Under the pieces are notes generated by a model. The model ran no database searches. It saw nothing but the letters and a program-made list of their open reading frames with translations, and was not told the origin of the DNA. Source: Paenibacillus sp. oral taxon 786 str. D14 (lineage in GTDB: Bacteria; Bacillota; Bacilli; Paenibacillales; Paenibacillaceae). Taken from it: 17,691 nucleotides of DNA. Position 1 is the stretch's first letter, and the number at the start of each line of letters is the position of its first letter. The DNA lies in NCBI RefSeq assembly GCF_000159955.1, contig NZ_GG696004.1, positions 1 to 17,691 on the forward strand. The letters are read 5' to 3'. Shown in pieces: positions 1 to 8,630 of the stretch. A program made the position numbers and the translations under genes.

Positions 1-74
1 TGCCCCAAGGTCGGAATAAATTGGAAATGCACAGTGAACCCTAATAAAAATCAACCCCAAAAGGAGGAGTAGGC

Positions 75-338
75 ATGAGATCGGGATCCTCTTTAAGAAA
101 CGTGGACAGCCATGCATTAATTCATGAAGCGGTGCTGGAGGAGGCCAAGGAACTAACGGAGCTGCTCGCACGCTGCCTGAGTAGGGGGAACAGGAGAAGG
201 CGCTGGAGCTCAAACGCAGCTGAAGGACATGATTGTTGCCTTGACCCGGGACCTTCAGCTGCTGCGGGAGCTGCTGTCGGGCACACGCAAAAAGGGAAGG
301 CCAGAAGGACTGAATCCCTCTGGCCATCCCTTTTTTAA
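75..338 (+). pseudogene. Small coding remnant, apparently broken by two frameshifts
   Basis: A very good ribosome binding site (AAAGGAGGAG at 60-69) lies six bases before the ATG at 75, so translation initiation looks real. The first ~35 codons read as a plausible amphipathic helix (…EAVLEEAKELTELLARCL…). After about position 185 that frame becomes Arg- and Ala-rich and unlike a natural protein, whereas other frames continue in helix-like style: EQEKALELKR at 188-217 in one frame, then QLKDMIVALTRDLQLLRELL from 217 in another. Restoring one missing base near 185 and one near 217 would join these into a single coiled-coil-like protein. The open frame also runs through a transcription terminator, which intact genes rarely do. 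I do not recognise a family. Two base-calling errors would look identical to a decayed gene. Confidence 0.35.
291..336. terminator. Bidirectional intrinsic terminator
   Basis: The 12-base arms 294-305 and 319-330 pair with one mismatch around a 13-base loop. On the plus strand they are followed by six T (331-336). On the minus strand the hairpin is followed by a five-T run. It can end the small gene at 75 and, from the other side, the degV pair whose last gene stops at 346. Confidence 0.8.
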
Positions 339-345
339 TATTCCG

Positions 346-1200
346 CTAGGCGAGCTTCTTCGTGTATAAAATGCCGATCGTTTTGGCGCCGCAGTGGCTG
401 GAGATGACGCAGCCGGCGTTGGACACCGCAACCTGGCGGGCATTCGTTTTGGCCTCTAACGCTTCCTTCAGCACCTTCGCGTCCTCATCTGCCAAAGAGT
501 GCGTCACGAAGATAAGATCTTTATCCATCTCGGATAGATGGCTAAGCGCATTGTTTAACAGCTGATCCAGCGCTTTTTCCCGGCTGCCGCGGATTTTGTA
601 AGCCGGAGTCATTTTTCCGTTCTCGACCTTGATGACGGGCCGGATTTTCAGCAGGCTGCCAACGATGTTCTGCATACCGGAGCAGCGGCCGCCCTTATAC
701 AGATAATCCAGCGAATCGATGACAAATTCGGTCTCGACCTGCGGACGAACGGCCGTCAGCAGGGCAACGATTTCCTCAACGCTCTTGCCTTCTGCAGCGG
801 CGTTAACGGCTTTCATCACCTGCAGACCGATGCCGGTCGATAAATTCAGGGAATCGAACACCGTCACCATCCCTTCGGCAAATTCGTCTGCGGCAATCAG
901 CGCATTCTGATAAGTTGAGGACAGCTCTGAGGACAAGCTGATATAGAGAATTCTCCGGCCTTCCTCAATATGGGGACGAAACGCTTCGATAAAATCCGCC
1001 GGTGACGGTGCCGCCGTCTTAGGCAGCTTGCCCGTCTCATCGACTTTCCGGTAGAGCTCGGGCACCGTCAGATCGATCCCGTCCTTGTAGGTTTGTTCCG
1101 AAAACGTAACATACAGAGGCACAATGCCGATGTCGTACTGCGCAATCCATTCAGCGGGGAGATCACAAGTGCTGTCAGCAAAAATTTTAATGGAACCCAT
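346..1200 (-). CDS. DegV family fatty-acid-binding protein (copy 1)
   Basis: 284-residue DegV/FakB-type protein, the usual family length. DegV proteins bind one fatty acid; FakB members present it to the kinase FakA, which makes acyl-phosphate for phospholipid synthesis. Family marks visible are FADSTCDLP (7-15), KTAAPSPADF (61-70, with the Thr and Ser that hold the acyl carboxylate), SLSSELSSTYQNA (88-100), GGRCSGMQN, and the C-terminal SSHCG with His269, matching the His-containing site of FakB. The start at 1200 is chosen because AGGAGG lies seven bases upstream; the reading frame extends seven codons further to 1221 but without a ribosome site. It lies 36 bases downstream of a close paralogue on the same strand, so the two are probably co-transcribed. 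No FakA gene is in the window, and the lipid bound cannot be read from sequence. Confidence 0.93.
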   Translation of the reverse strand: MGSIKIFADSTCDLPAEWIAQYDIGIVPLYVTFSEQTYKDGIDLTVPELYRKVDETGKLPKTAAPSPADFIEAFRPHIEEGRRILYISLSSELSSTYQNALIAADEFAEGMVTVFDSLNLSTGIGLQVMKAVNAAAEGKSVEEIVALLTAVRPQVETEFVIDSLDYLYKGGRCSGMQNIVGSLLKIRPVIKVENGKMTPAYKIRGSREKALDQLLNNALSHLSEMDKDLIFVTHSLADEDAKVLKEALEAKTNARQVAVSNAGCVISSHCGAKTIGILYTKKLA

Positions 1201-1236
1201 ATAAATCCTCCTAAACGTCATGGTTATCTATGGGAC

Positions 1237-2097
1237 TTATGAAGCCGCCGATTTTCTTGTATACATAATCGCGACGGTATGGGGGCCGCAGTGGCTCGAA
1301 ATCACGCAGCCGGCTTCCGCAACGGCGACTTCTCGTACACCGGTCTGCTCCCGCAAAATCACGGCCAACCGATGCGCCTCCTCCTCCGCGAGCGTATGCG
1401 CGACCAGGATCAGATCCTCGTCCATGTGATCCTTGTCGGCCAGGGCATGATCAAGCATGAGCTGCACGGCTTTCTCCTTGCGGCCCCGTACTTTGTAAGC
1501 CGGGATGATGTTCCCGTCCACCAGCTTCAGTACCGGCCGAATTTGCAGCAGGCTGCCGATAAAATTTTGCATGCCGGAGCAGCGACCGCCTTTGTACAAA
1601 TATTCCAGCGTATCAATGACAAACTGCGTCACCACTTGGGGGCGTAAGGCGGCAACTTGTCCAGCGATTTCTGCGGCTCCCCATCCTTTCTCGGCTAGGC
1701 GCACGGCCTTCATGACGAGCATTCCGATTCCGCTGCACAGGGTCAAGGAATCCACAATGTGAATCCGGCCCTCGGGAAATTCCGCTGCTGCGATTAGCGC
1801 GTTCTGATAGGTGGACGACAGCTTGGACGACAAGCTGATATACACGATGTCCATTCCTTGATCGATGTAAGGGCCAAAGGCGCTCATAAAATCTTTCGGG
1901 GACGGTGCTGTTGTCTTAGGCAATTGTCCCTCGGCCTCCACTCGGCGATAGATATCGAGCGGGGTAATGTCGATGCCGTCCCGGAACGTTTCATTGCCGA
2001 ATACGACGTAAAGTGGAACCAGGCCGATGTCATACCGTTCGATCCAACCGGCTGGCAGATCCGAGGTACTATCCGCAAAAATTTTCACTTTAGACAT
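1237..2097 (-). CDS. DegV family fatty-acid-binding protein (copy 2)
   Basis: 286-residue DegV/FakB-type protein, first gene of the tandem pair. It aligns with copy 1 over its full length almost without gaps and is clearly more than half identical by eye: FADSTSDLP (7-15), KTTAPSPKDF (61-70), SLSSKLSSTYQNA, GGRCSGMQN and SSHCG with His269 occupy the same positions. The start at 2097 has AAGGAG six to seven bases upstream. The reading frame stays open for another 71 codons (to 2310), but that extension crosses a terminator and the end of the next gene, so it is not coding. Differences between the copies fall mainly in surface-like helices and in the acyl-pocket region (CSGIGMLVMK here, STGIGLQVMK in copy 1). 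This could mean different fatty-acid preference, as known for FakB1 and FakB2, but that is inference. Confidence 0.93.
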   Translation of the reverse strand: MSKVKIFADSTSDLPAGWIERYDIGLVPLYVVFGNETFRDGIDITPLDIYRRVEAEGQLPKTTAPSPKDFMSAFGPYIDQGMDIVYISLSSKLSSTYQNALIAAAEFPEGRIHIVDSLTLCSGIGMLVMKAVRLAEKGWGAAEIAGQVAALRPQVVTQFVIDTLEYLYKGGRCSGMQNFIGSLLQIRPVLKLVDGNIIPAYKVRGRKEKAVQLMLDHALADKDHMDEDLILVAHTLAEEEAHRLAVILREQTGVREVAVAEAGCVISSHCGPHTVAIMYTRKSAAS

Positions 2098-2158
2098 AAG
2101 CAGTCTCCTTGGGTAGTTGATGCAAATCACATGTAATGTAAAAGATGAACTTTCATAC

Positions 2159-2167
2159 ATTCTATCA
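2159..2167 (-). promoter_or_regulatory. Possible extended -10 promoter for the degV pair
   Basis: On the minus strand the sequence reads TGATAGAAT, an extended -10 (TGN plus a TATAAT-like hexamer), about 60 bases before the degV copy 2 start and just after the upstream gene's terminator. No good -35 is visible at the correct distance, so this is tentative. Confidence 0.3.
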
Positions 2168-2185
2168 AAAAGAACAAGACAAGGA

Positions 2186-2228
2186 AAAGCCCCAAGACCG
2201 ACCAAAGACCCGCGGGGTTTAGGGCTTT
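2186..2228 (-). terminator. Probable terminator of the small membrane protein gene
   Basis: AAAGCCC (2186-2192) pairs with GGGCTTT (2222-2228). The palindrome CCCGCGGG (2209-2216) forms an inner hairpin. Read on the minus strand, the outer stem ends in GGGGCTTTT. It lies about 60 bases after the stop of the gene at 2291-2701 and before degV copy 2. The loop is long, so strength is uncertain. Confidence 0.45.
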
Positions 2229-2290
2229 CGGCAGCTGTCCGCGATGGACGCCGCCGATTCGAGGGAAAGCTTACATGGTACCGCGTTATC

Positions 2291-2701
2291 CTAGGCCGTG
2301 AGGCTTCCAAGCACGATTAGCAAGATGAAGAGAACGAACGGCAAGACCGAAAAAATCGTGCCTAATATCGCAAACACTTTCCTCCGATTACGGATCGCCA
2401 AGCCTACGATGCCCAGAATCAATCCAATCAAGTCCAATAAGCCGGAAATCAGGAACAGCAGAACGCCAAGCACGGTCCCGCTTCGCTGCATCAGGTCTTC
2501 GGCGATGACCTCCGCAGGCTGGTCCACGAGATCCATCGCTGTAGAAATAATCAGTGCCAGCGCAGCGATATAGCCAATTACGGCAAGTAAGCTGAGTACG
2601 AAGGAGGCGATGCCGGGGCCGGAGAATTTCATCCGGTTTGTTGGCTCGTGGGGGGCAAAATAGGGTGATACAGGATCTTGCTCCGATTGACGATAATCCA
2701 T
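2291..2701 (-). CDS. Small membrane protein, three predicted membrane helices
   Basis: 136 residues. A polar, Pro-rich N-terminus of about 25 residues precedes three hydrophobic segments: roughly 29-53 (GIASFVLSLLAVIGYIAAL), 75-102 (VLGVLLFLISGLLDLIGLILG) and 111-133 (FAILGTIFSVLPFVLFILLIVL). The loop between the first two is acidic, and the second and third are joined by a short basic turn (IRNRRKV) that should face the cytoplasm. The Gly-Leu-Ile pattern resembles DUF4190-like small membrane proteins of Bacillales, but I cannot place it in a family with confidence, and its function is unknown. AAAGGAG seven to eight bases before the ATG supports this start. It runs in the same direction as the degV pair, though a probable terminator separates them. 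Confidence 0.8.
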   Translation of the reverse strand: MDYRQSEQDPVSPYFAPHEPTNRMKFSGPGIASFVLSLLAVIGYIAALALIISTAMDLVDQPAEVIAEDLMQRSGTVLGVLLFLISGLLDLIGLILGIVGLAIRNRRKVFAILGTIFSVLPFVLFILLIVLGSLTA

Positions 2702-2798
2702 CCCAAAACTCCTTTATAGACAGTAATGTAAACCTATTCAAGACCATCTTCAAATATCCTCCTGAAAATTGCAAGGATATTTTTGGTTGAAACGGTGG

Positions 2799-2828
2799 TG
2801 GAAATCAGGCTAAACCCTGCGGTATGAT
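2799..2828 (+). promoter_or_regulatory. Possible promoter for the DUF423 gene
   Basis: TGGAAA (2799-2804), an 18-base spacer and TATGAT (2823-2828). Transcription would start near 2835. This excludes the ATG at 2824, which lies inside the -10, as the start codon of the following gene. Confidence 0.4.
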
Positions 2829-2874
2829 GGACACGAAGGCTATGGGACATGATCAGAAAGGGGCGAAATCGATA

Positions 2875-3264
2875 GTGCAGCGTAAATATGCGGGGATCGG
2901 AGCGATTGTCATGCTTCTCTCCGTGGCGTTTGGTGCGTTTGGCGCCCATATTTTGAAAGAGCGGATCGGGGAGGCAGCAATCGGCACCTTTGAGACCGGA
3001 GTCCATTATCAAATGATTCATGGCATCGCCATGCTGCTGACCGCGTTATTTGCCGTGAAGTGGGGAGATTCCAAGCGGCTGCTGTGGAGCGGACGGTTAT
3101 TCCTGATCGGCGTGATCTTATTTTCAGGCAGCTTATATGGCCTTGCCACCTTGGACTTACGATGGCTTGGTCCGGTGACACCGCTTGGCGGCGTATCATT
3201 TCTAGCAGGCTGGCTGCTGCTCGCACTGGAAGCCTGGAAGGCGGCACCTCGGGCTGGAGCATAA
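2875..3264 (+). CDS. DUF423 (UPF0382) family small membrane protein, YwdK-like
   Basis: About 129 residues from the GTG at 2875, a normal length for the DUF423 family (B. subtilis YwdK, E. coli YgdD). Function is unknown. The family hallmarks are clear: an N-terminal GAIVMLLSVAFGAFGAH segment, the conserved ETGVHYQMIHGIAML stretch, then GSLYGLATLD and LGPVTPLGGVSFLAGW. Four membrane helices are expected. The frame is open upstream to an ATG at 2824, but that lies in the likely -10 box and has no ribosome site. An in-frame ATG at 2842 has a GAAGG only two bases away. The GTG at 2875 is preceded by AAAGGGG at about 11 bases and gives the family's usual N-terminus, so I prefer it; the start remains uncertain. 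Confidence 0.88.
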   Translation: MQRKYAGIGAIVMLLSVAFGAFGAHILKERIGEAAIGTFETGVHYQMIHGIAMLLTALFAVKWGDSKRLLWSGRLFLIGVILFSGSLYGLATLDLRWLGPVTPLGGVSFLAGWLLLALEAWKAAPRAGA

Positions 3265-3286
3265 AGCTTAAGGAGATTCAAGCCCT

Positions 3287-3333
3287 AAAAGGGCTGGCGC
3301 AACCTGCATCTGCAGGAACCGCCAGCCCTTTTT
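3287..3333. terminator. Strong shared terminator between convergent genes
   Basis: GGGCTGGCG (3291-3299) pairs perfectly with CGCCAGCCC (3320-3328), and the loop contains a second small hairpin (CCTGC/GCAGG). Five T follow on the plus strand; four A precede it, giving a T-run on the minus strand. It serves the DUF423 gene and the convergent gene at 3356-3901. Confidence 0.88.
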
Positions 3334-3355
3334 GCTGCTTTTATAATGAAATGAT

Positions 3356-3901
3356 TTACGTATCCAAAAAGTCGATGATCTCGCTCAGCTTTAGCGTGTA
3401 TACCTGCTTCTCGTCGACGTGGTATACGCTCACCGCGTAGGTTTCCGGAAGGAAATTTAAGATTCGGCACGGCATACTCGTCCGCTTACCGTTACGATTG
3501 ACGTACAAACGGACAAGCTTATTGCCTGTAATATAGCTTTGAATCCAGGCTTGGAATTCATCGCTTGTCGCCAGCTCCTTGAAGTTGCTCGAAGCCGGCT
3601 CGCTTTTCTTCTTCTCCACCACAGCGGGTTGTTTAGACGTTTCTTTGCCGTTATTCTTAGCCTTGACGGCTTGGGCGGTTTCGATGCGGGACTGCGTGCG
3701 GGAAGCTAAGGTAGATTCAATAATTCGTCCCAGCTCGATTCCGGAGTTGATGCGGTAATCTATAATGTCAGGGCTGTCGTTCAGCAGCTTCAACAGCGCT
3801 TGCAGAGCCAGCGGGTTCGTTGTCCCTTTGACTAGAATTTCGACGTTAAATAAATAGCCCACTTCTTCTTGATTATGATGTTGACCGGTTTGATTTTCCA
3901 T
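3356..3901 (-). CDS. Hypothetical two-part protein with a charged linker
   Basis: 181 residues; I do not recognise the family. The N-terminal part (about 14-65) looks like a small alpha/beta domain (GYLFNVEILVKGTTNPLALQ…LLKLLND). Residues ~70-108 form a Lys/Glu/Ser/Pro-rich linker that is probably disordered. The C-terminal part (about 109-181) begins with an amphipathic helix (EFQAWIQSYITGN) and continues as several short strands (KLVRLYVNRNGKRTSMPCR, ETYAVSVYHVDEKQVYTL) that look like a small beta barrel of Sm/SH3-like style. There is no signal peptide or membrane segment, so it is likely cytoplasmic. A GGGGGA stretch four bases before the ATG is a usable ribosome site. It is monocistronic, divergent from dps across 211 bases and convergent with the DUF423 gene. 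The fold description is inference from residue pattern only. Confidence 0.8.
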   Translation of the reverse strand: MENQTGQHHNQEEVGYLFNVEILVKGTTNPLALQALLKLLNDSPDIIDYRINSGIELGRIIESTLASRTQSRIETAQAVKAKNNGKETSKQPAVVEKKKSEPASSNFKELATSDEFQAWIQSYITGNKLVRLYVNRNGKRTSMPCRILNFLPETYAVSVYHVDEKQVYTLKLSEIIDFLDT

Positions 3902-4046
3902 AATTCCCCCACAGTGATTTCAAGTTAGGCAGAGAAAGGTCATCCTTTTCTGTTGAAAATCCTCAATAATAATAGCACCACTATGACAACAATCATAGCC
4001 CAAACATCAAGAAATTTACACAAATCTATACATCTATGGATCTTTT

Positions 4047-4072
4047 GTTTCACCCCGCCTGAATCAGGGTAA
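4047..4072 (+). promoter_or_regulatory. Sigma-B-like promoter in front of dps
   Basis: GTTTCA (4047-4052), a 14-base spacer and GGGTAA (4067-4072) match the general-stress consensus GTTTAA-N12-15-GGGTAT at 10 of 12 positions, 40 bases before the dps start. An overlapping sigma-A reading is possible: TTCACC (4049-4054), 18 bases, GATAAT (4073-4078). B. subtilis dps is a known sigma-B gene, which favours the first reading. Confidence 0.5.
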
Positions 4073-4112
4073 GATAATGACAACATTTTATTGAAGAAAG
4101 CAGGGGATAAGG

Positions 4113-4586
4113 ATGGCCAAATCGGAAGCCAAACCAGCAAAGAATACGAAGAAATCCAGCCTGGAGCAACTGCTGAACGAACAAGTTGCCAACCTGAACG
4201 TGCTTTATGTGAAGCTGCACAACTATCATTGGTATGTGAAAGGGACAAATTTCTTTCGGCTGCACGCCAAATTTGAGGAGTTGTATAATGAAGTTACTGA
4301 ACAAATGGATGCCATTGCCGAGCGAATGCTGGCGCTGAAGTGGAACCCGGCAGCATCGCTGGAAGAGTATCTGGACCTGGCCACCATTCAGGAGGCAACC
4401 GGGAAGGAGGAGCCGCAGGCGATGGTTCAGCATGTGCTTGAGGACCTGGCGACCTTAACGGAGGCGTACAACGAAGGGATTGGTCTCGCGGATCAGGTGG
4501 AGGATAACGTCACTAGCGATTTGTTAACCGGTTATCTTGGCAAATGGGAAAAACACATGTGGATGCTCCGGGCGTATTTGGATTGA
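4113..4586 (+). CDS. dps: Dps family ferritin-like DNA-protection protein
   Basis: 157 residues, typical for Dps. Members assemble into 12-subunit shells that oxidise Fe(II) with hydrogen peroxide and store the iron, protecting DNA from Fenton damage. The ferroxidase signature is intact: LHNYHWYVKG, FFRLHAKFEELY and EQMDAIAERMLAL, supplying the His, His, Asp and Glu ligands shared between neighbouring subunits. The Lys-rich N-terminal tail (KSEAKPAKNTKK) resembles the tails that let some Dps proteins bind DNA, but binding is not shown by sequence. AGGGG sits six bases before the ATG. The gene is monocistronic: its own promoter lies upstream and a terminator follows at 4625. The sigma-B-like promoter suggests the stress-type Dps rather than the PerR-controlled MrgA. 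No PerR box is visible directly upstream of this gene. Confidence 0.95.
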   Translation: MAKSEAKPAKNTKKSSLEQLLNEQVANLNVLYVKLHNYHWYVKGTNFFRLHAKFEELYNEVTEQMDAIAERMLALKWNPAASLEEYLDLATIQEATGKEEPQAMVQHVLEDLATLTEAYNEGIGLADQVEDNVTSDLLTGYLGKWEKHMWMLRAYLD

Positions 4587-4624
4587 TAGCTCTTACCGGA
4601 GTCGAAGACAGCACGCATTCCAAG

Positions 4625-4658
4625 AGGGCTTGGCCGCAAACGCGGGCCGGGTCCTTTT
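4625..4658 (+). terminator. Terminator of dps
   Basis: AGGGCTTGGCC (4625-4635) pairs with GGCCGGGTCCT (4645-4655) over 11 positions including three G-U pairs, with a nine-base loop and TTTT at 4655-4658. It lies 38 bases after the dps stop. Confidence 0.65.
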
Positions 4659-4730
4659 GCATTCTGTGACAACGATATTGCATAACGGTGAACATCCGCC
4701 GCCATACGTTGCTTATGCCAATAAAGTAGG

Positions 4731-4776
4731 TTAGAATGAAGTGAGAATCAGTGAGAATCACTTAGAATTATTCTAA
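4731..4776 (+). repeat. Phased array of TTAGAAT/TGAGAAT half-sites upstream of suf
   Basis: The heptamer TKAGAAT occurs at 4731, 4742, 4752 and 4762, spaced 11, 10 and 10 bases apart, so all copies face the same side of the helix. The middle two belong to a perfect tandem repeat of GTGAGAATCA (4741-4750, 4751-4760). A fifth, inverted copy (ATTCTAA) closes the array at 4770-4776. The array covers roughly -75 to -30 of the suf promoter. Confidence 0.7.
4762..4776. promoter_or_regulatory. Perfect 7-1-7 inverted repeat resembling a PerR box
   Basis: TTAGAATTATTCTAA is a perfect 7-1-7 palindrome. It differs from the PerR consensus TTATAATNATTATAA at one symmetric position in each half, and from the Fur consensus TGATAATNATTATCA at two in each half. 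Its right half coincides with the -35 position of the suf promoter, so a bound protein would block polymerase. Fur-family binding is inferred from geometry and sequence. Confidence 0.55.
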
Positions 4777-4799
4777 TGTGATAATTGTTATGATATAAT
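4771..4799 (+). promoter_or_regulatory. suf operon promoter with extended -10
   Basis: The -10 is a perfect TATAAT (4794-4799), preceded by TGN (4791-4793) to make an extended -10. The -35 position (4771-4776, TTCTAA, 17-base spacer) is poor, so the extended -10 probably compensates. The expected start of transcription is near 4806, about 60 bases before sufC. Confidence 0.7.
4779..4793. promoter_or_regulatory. Fur-like box in the suf promoter spacer
   Basis: TGATAATTGTTATGA matches the 7-1-7 Fur consensus TGATAATNATTATCA at 12 of 14 informative positions, with the left half perfect. It starts two bases after the PerR-like palindrome and ends exactly at the -10 hexamer. Confidence 0.5.
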
Positions 4800-4865
4800 G
4801 GCAAGAACAAGGGCGGCGGCCCTAAGCAAATAACGTTAATTTTCGTGAATGGAAGGAGCAGTTAC

Positions 4866-5648
4866 ATGGCAACGCATTTTGTAGTTGAGGGTTTGAAAGC
4901 AACAATCGAGGAGAAGGAGATCCTGAAAGGGATTAACCTTGAGATAAAAGGCGGGGAAATCCACGCCATCATGGGACCAAACGGAACCGGGAAAAGTACG
5001 CTGGCTTCTGCGCTGATGGGCCATCCGAAGTATGAAGTTACGGATGGTAAAGTGACGCTGAACGGGGAAGACGTGTTGGAGATGGCCGTTGACGAACGCG
5101 CCCGCGCCGGTATGTTCCTGGCGATGCAATATCCTAGCGAAATCGCTGGCGTAACGAATGCAGACTTCCTGCGCAGTGCCATTAATGCCCGCCGCGGCGA
5201 AGGGAACGAAATCTCCCTGATCAAATTCATTCGTCAAATGGAAGAGCAAATGAAAGTGCTGGAGATGAATCCAGAGTTTGCGCACCGTTATTTGAACGAA
5301 GGCTTCTCCGGCGGGGAGAAGAAGCGGAACGAAATTTTGCAAATGCTGCTGCTGGATCCGAAGATCGTCATTCTGGACGAAATCGACTCCGGTCTTGACA
5401 TCGACGCTTTGCGGATCGTGGCGAATGGTGTAAACTCCATGCGCAGCGAAGACCGCGGCTTCTTGATTATTACCCACTACCAACGTCTGTTAAACTATAT
5501 CAAACCGGACTACGTTCACGTGATGATGCAAGGCCGCATCGTGAAATCCGGCGGTCCTGAGCTTGCCGAGCGCCTGGAAGCGGAAGGTTACGATTGGGTC
5601 AAGGAAGAGCTGGGTATCGTGGACGAAACAGTTGGTCAAGAAGCCTAA
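4866..5648 (+). CDS. sufC: Fe-S cluster assembly ATPase SufC
   Basis: 260-residue ABC-type ATPase of the SufBC2D scaffold. Its ATP-driven dimerisation reshapes SufB-SufD so that the cluster can form. It is cytoplasmic and not a transporter. Walker A GPNGTGKST is at 37-45, the ABC signature is FSGGEKKR (147-154, in the SGGE form typical of SufC), Walker B is IVILDEIDSGLD with Asp171 and catalytic Glu172, and the switch His is in IITHYQRLL. The ATG at 4866 is chosen because AAGGAG lies seven bases upstream; the frame also opens at a GTG at 4845, which has no ribosome site. It is the first gene of the suf operon, 19 bases before sufD, behind the regulated-looking promoter at 4731-4799. Confidence 0.98.
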   Translation: MATHFVVEGLKATIEEKEILKGINLEIKGGEIHAIMGPNGTGKSTLASALMGHPKYEVTDGKVTLNGEDVLEMAVDERARAGMFLAMQYPSEIAGVTNADFLRSAINARRGEGNEISLIKFIRQMEEQMKVLEMNPEFAHRYLNEGFSGGEKKRNEILQMLLLDPKIVILDEIDSGLDIDALRIVANGVNSMRSEDRGFLIITHYQRLLNYIKPDYVHVMMQGRIVKSGGPELAERLEAEGYDWVKEELGIVDETVGQEA

Positions 5649-5667
5649 ACGGAAGGAGGAGTAGAGA

Positions 5668-8608
<2,941 letters not shown>

Positions 8609-8630
8609 TCCCCTGAGGAGGTAGCCGAAC

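Noticed and set aside
1..60. Possible promoter before the small gene at 75 (TTGGAA at 21-26 and an AATAAA-like -10 near 43)
   Set aside because: The spacer is only 15-16 bases and the -10 is poor. The window starts too close to judge.
2271..2282. TGGTACCGCG on the plus strand, identical to the conserved T-box antiterminator core
   Set aside because: There is no plus-strand gene downstream, no following terminator, and no visible specifier stem upstream; the sequence runs into the 3' end of a minus-strand gene. A chance match is the simplest explanation.
2098..2310. 71-codon upstream extension of degV copy 2
   Set aside because: The extension crosses a probable terminator and the end of the neighbouring gene, is unlike DegV N-termini, and a good ribosome site sits at the internal ATG at 2097.
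2388..2774. Minus-strand open frame with AGGAGG before an internal ATG, overlapping the small membrane protein gene
   Set aside because: The product lacks domain-like features and is out of frame with the clearly membrane-like protein at 2291-2701, which has its own good ribosome site. The AGGAGG is probably coincidental.
4050..4433. 127-codon minus-strand frame opposite dps
   Set aside because: It is antisense to a clear Dps coding sequence, with no motif and no start signal.
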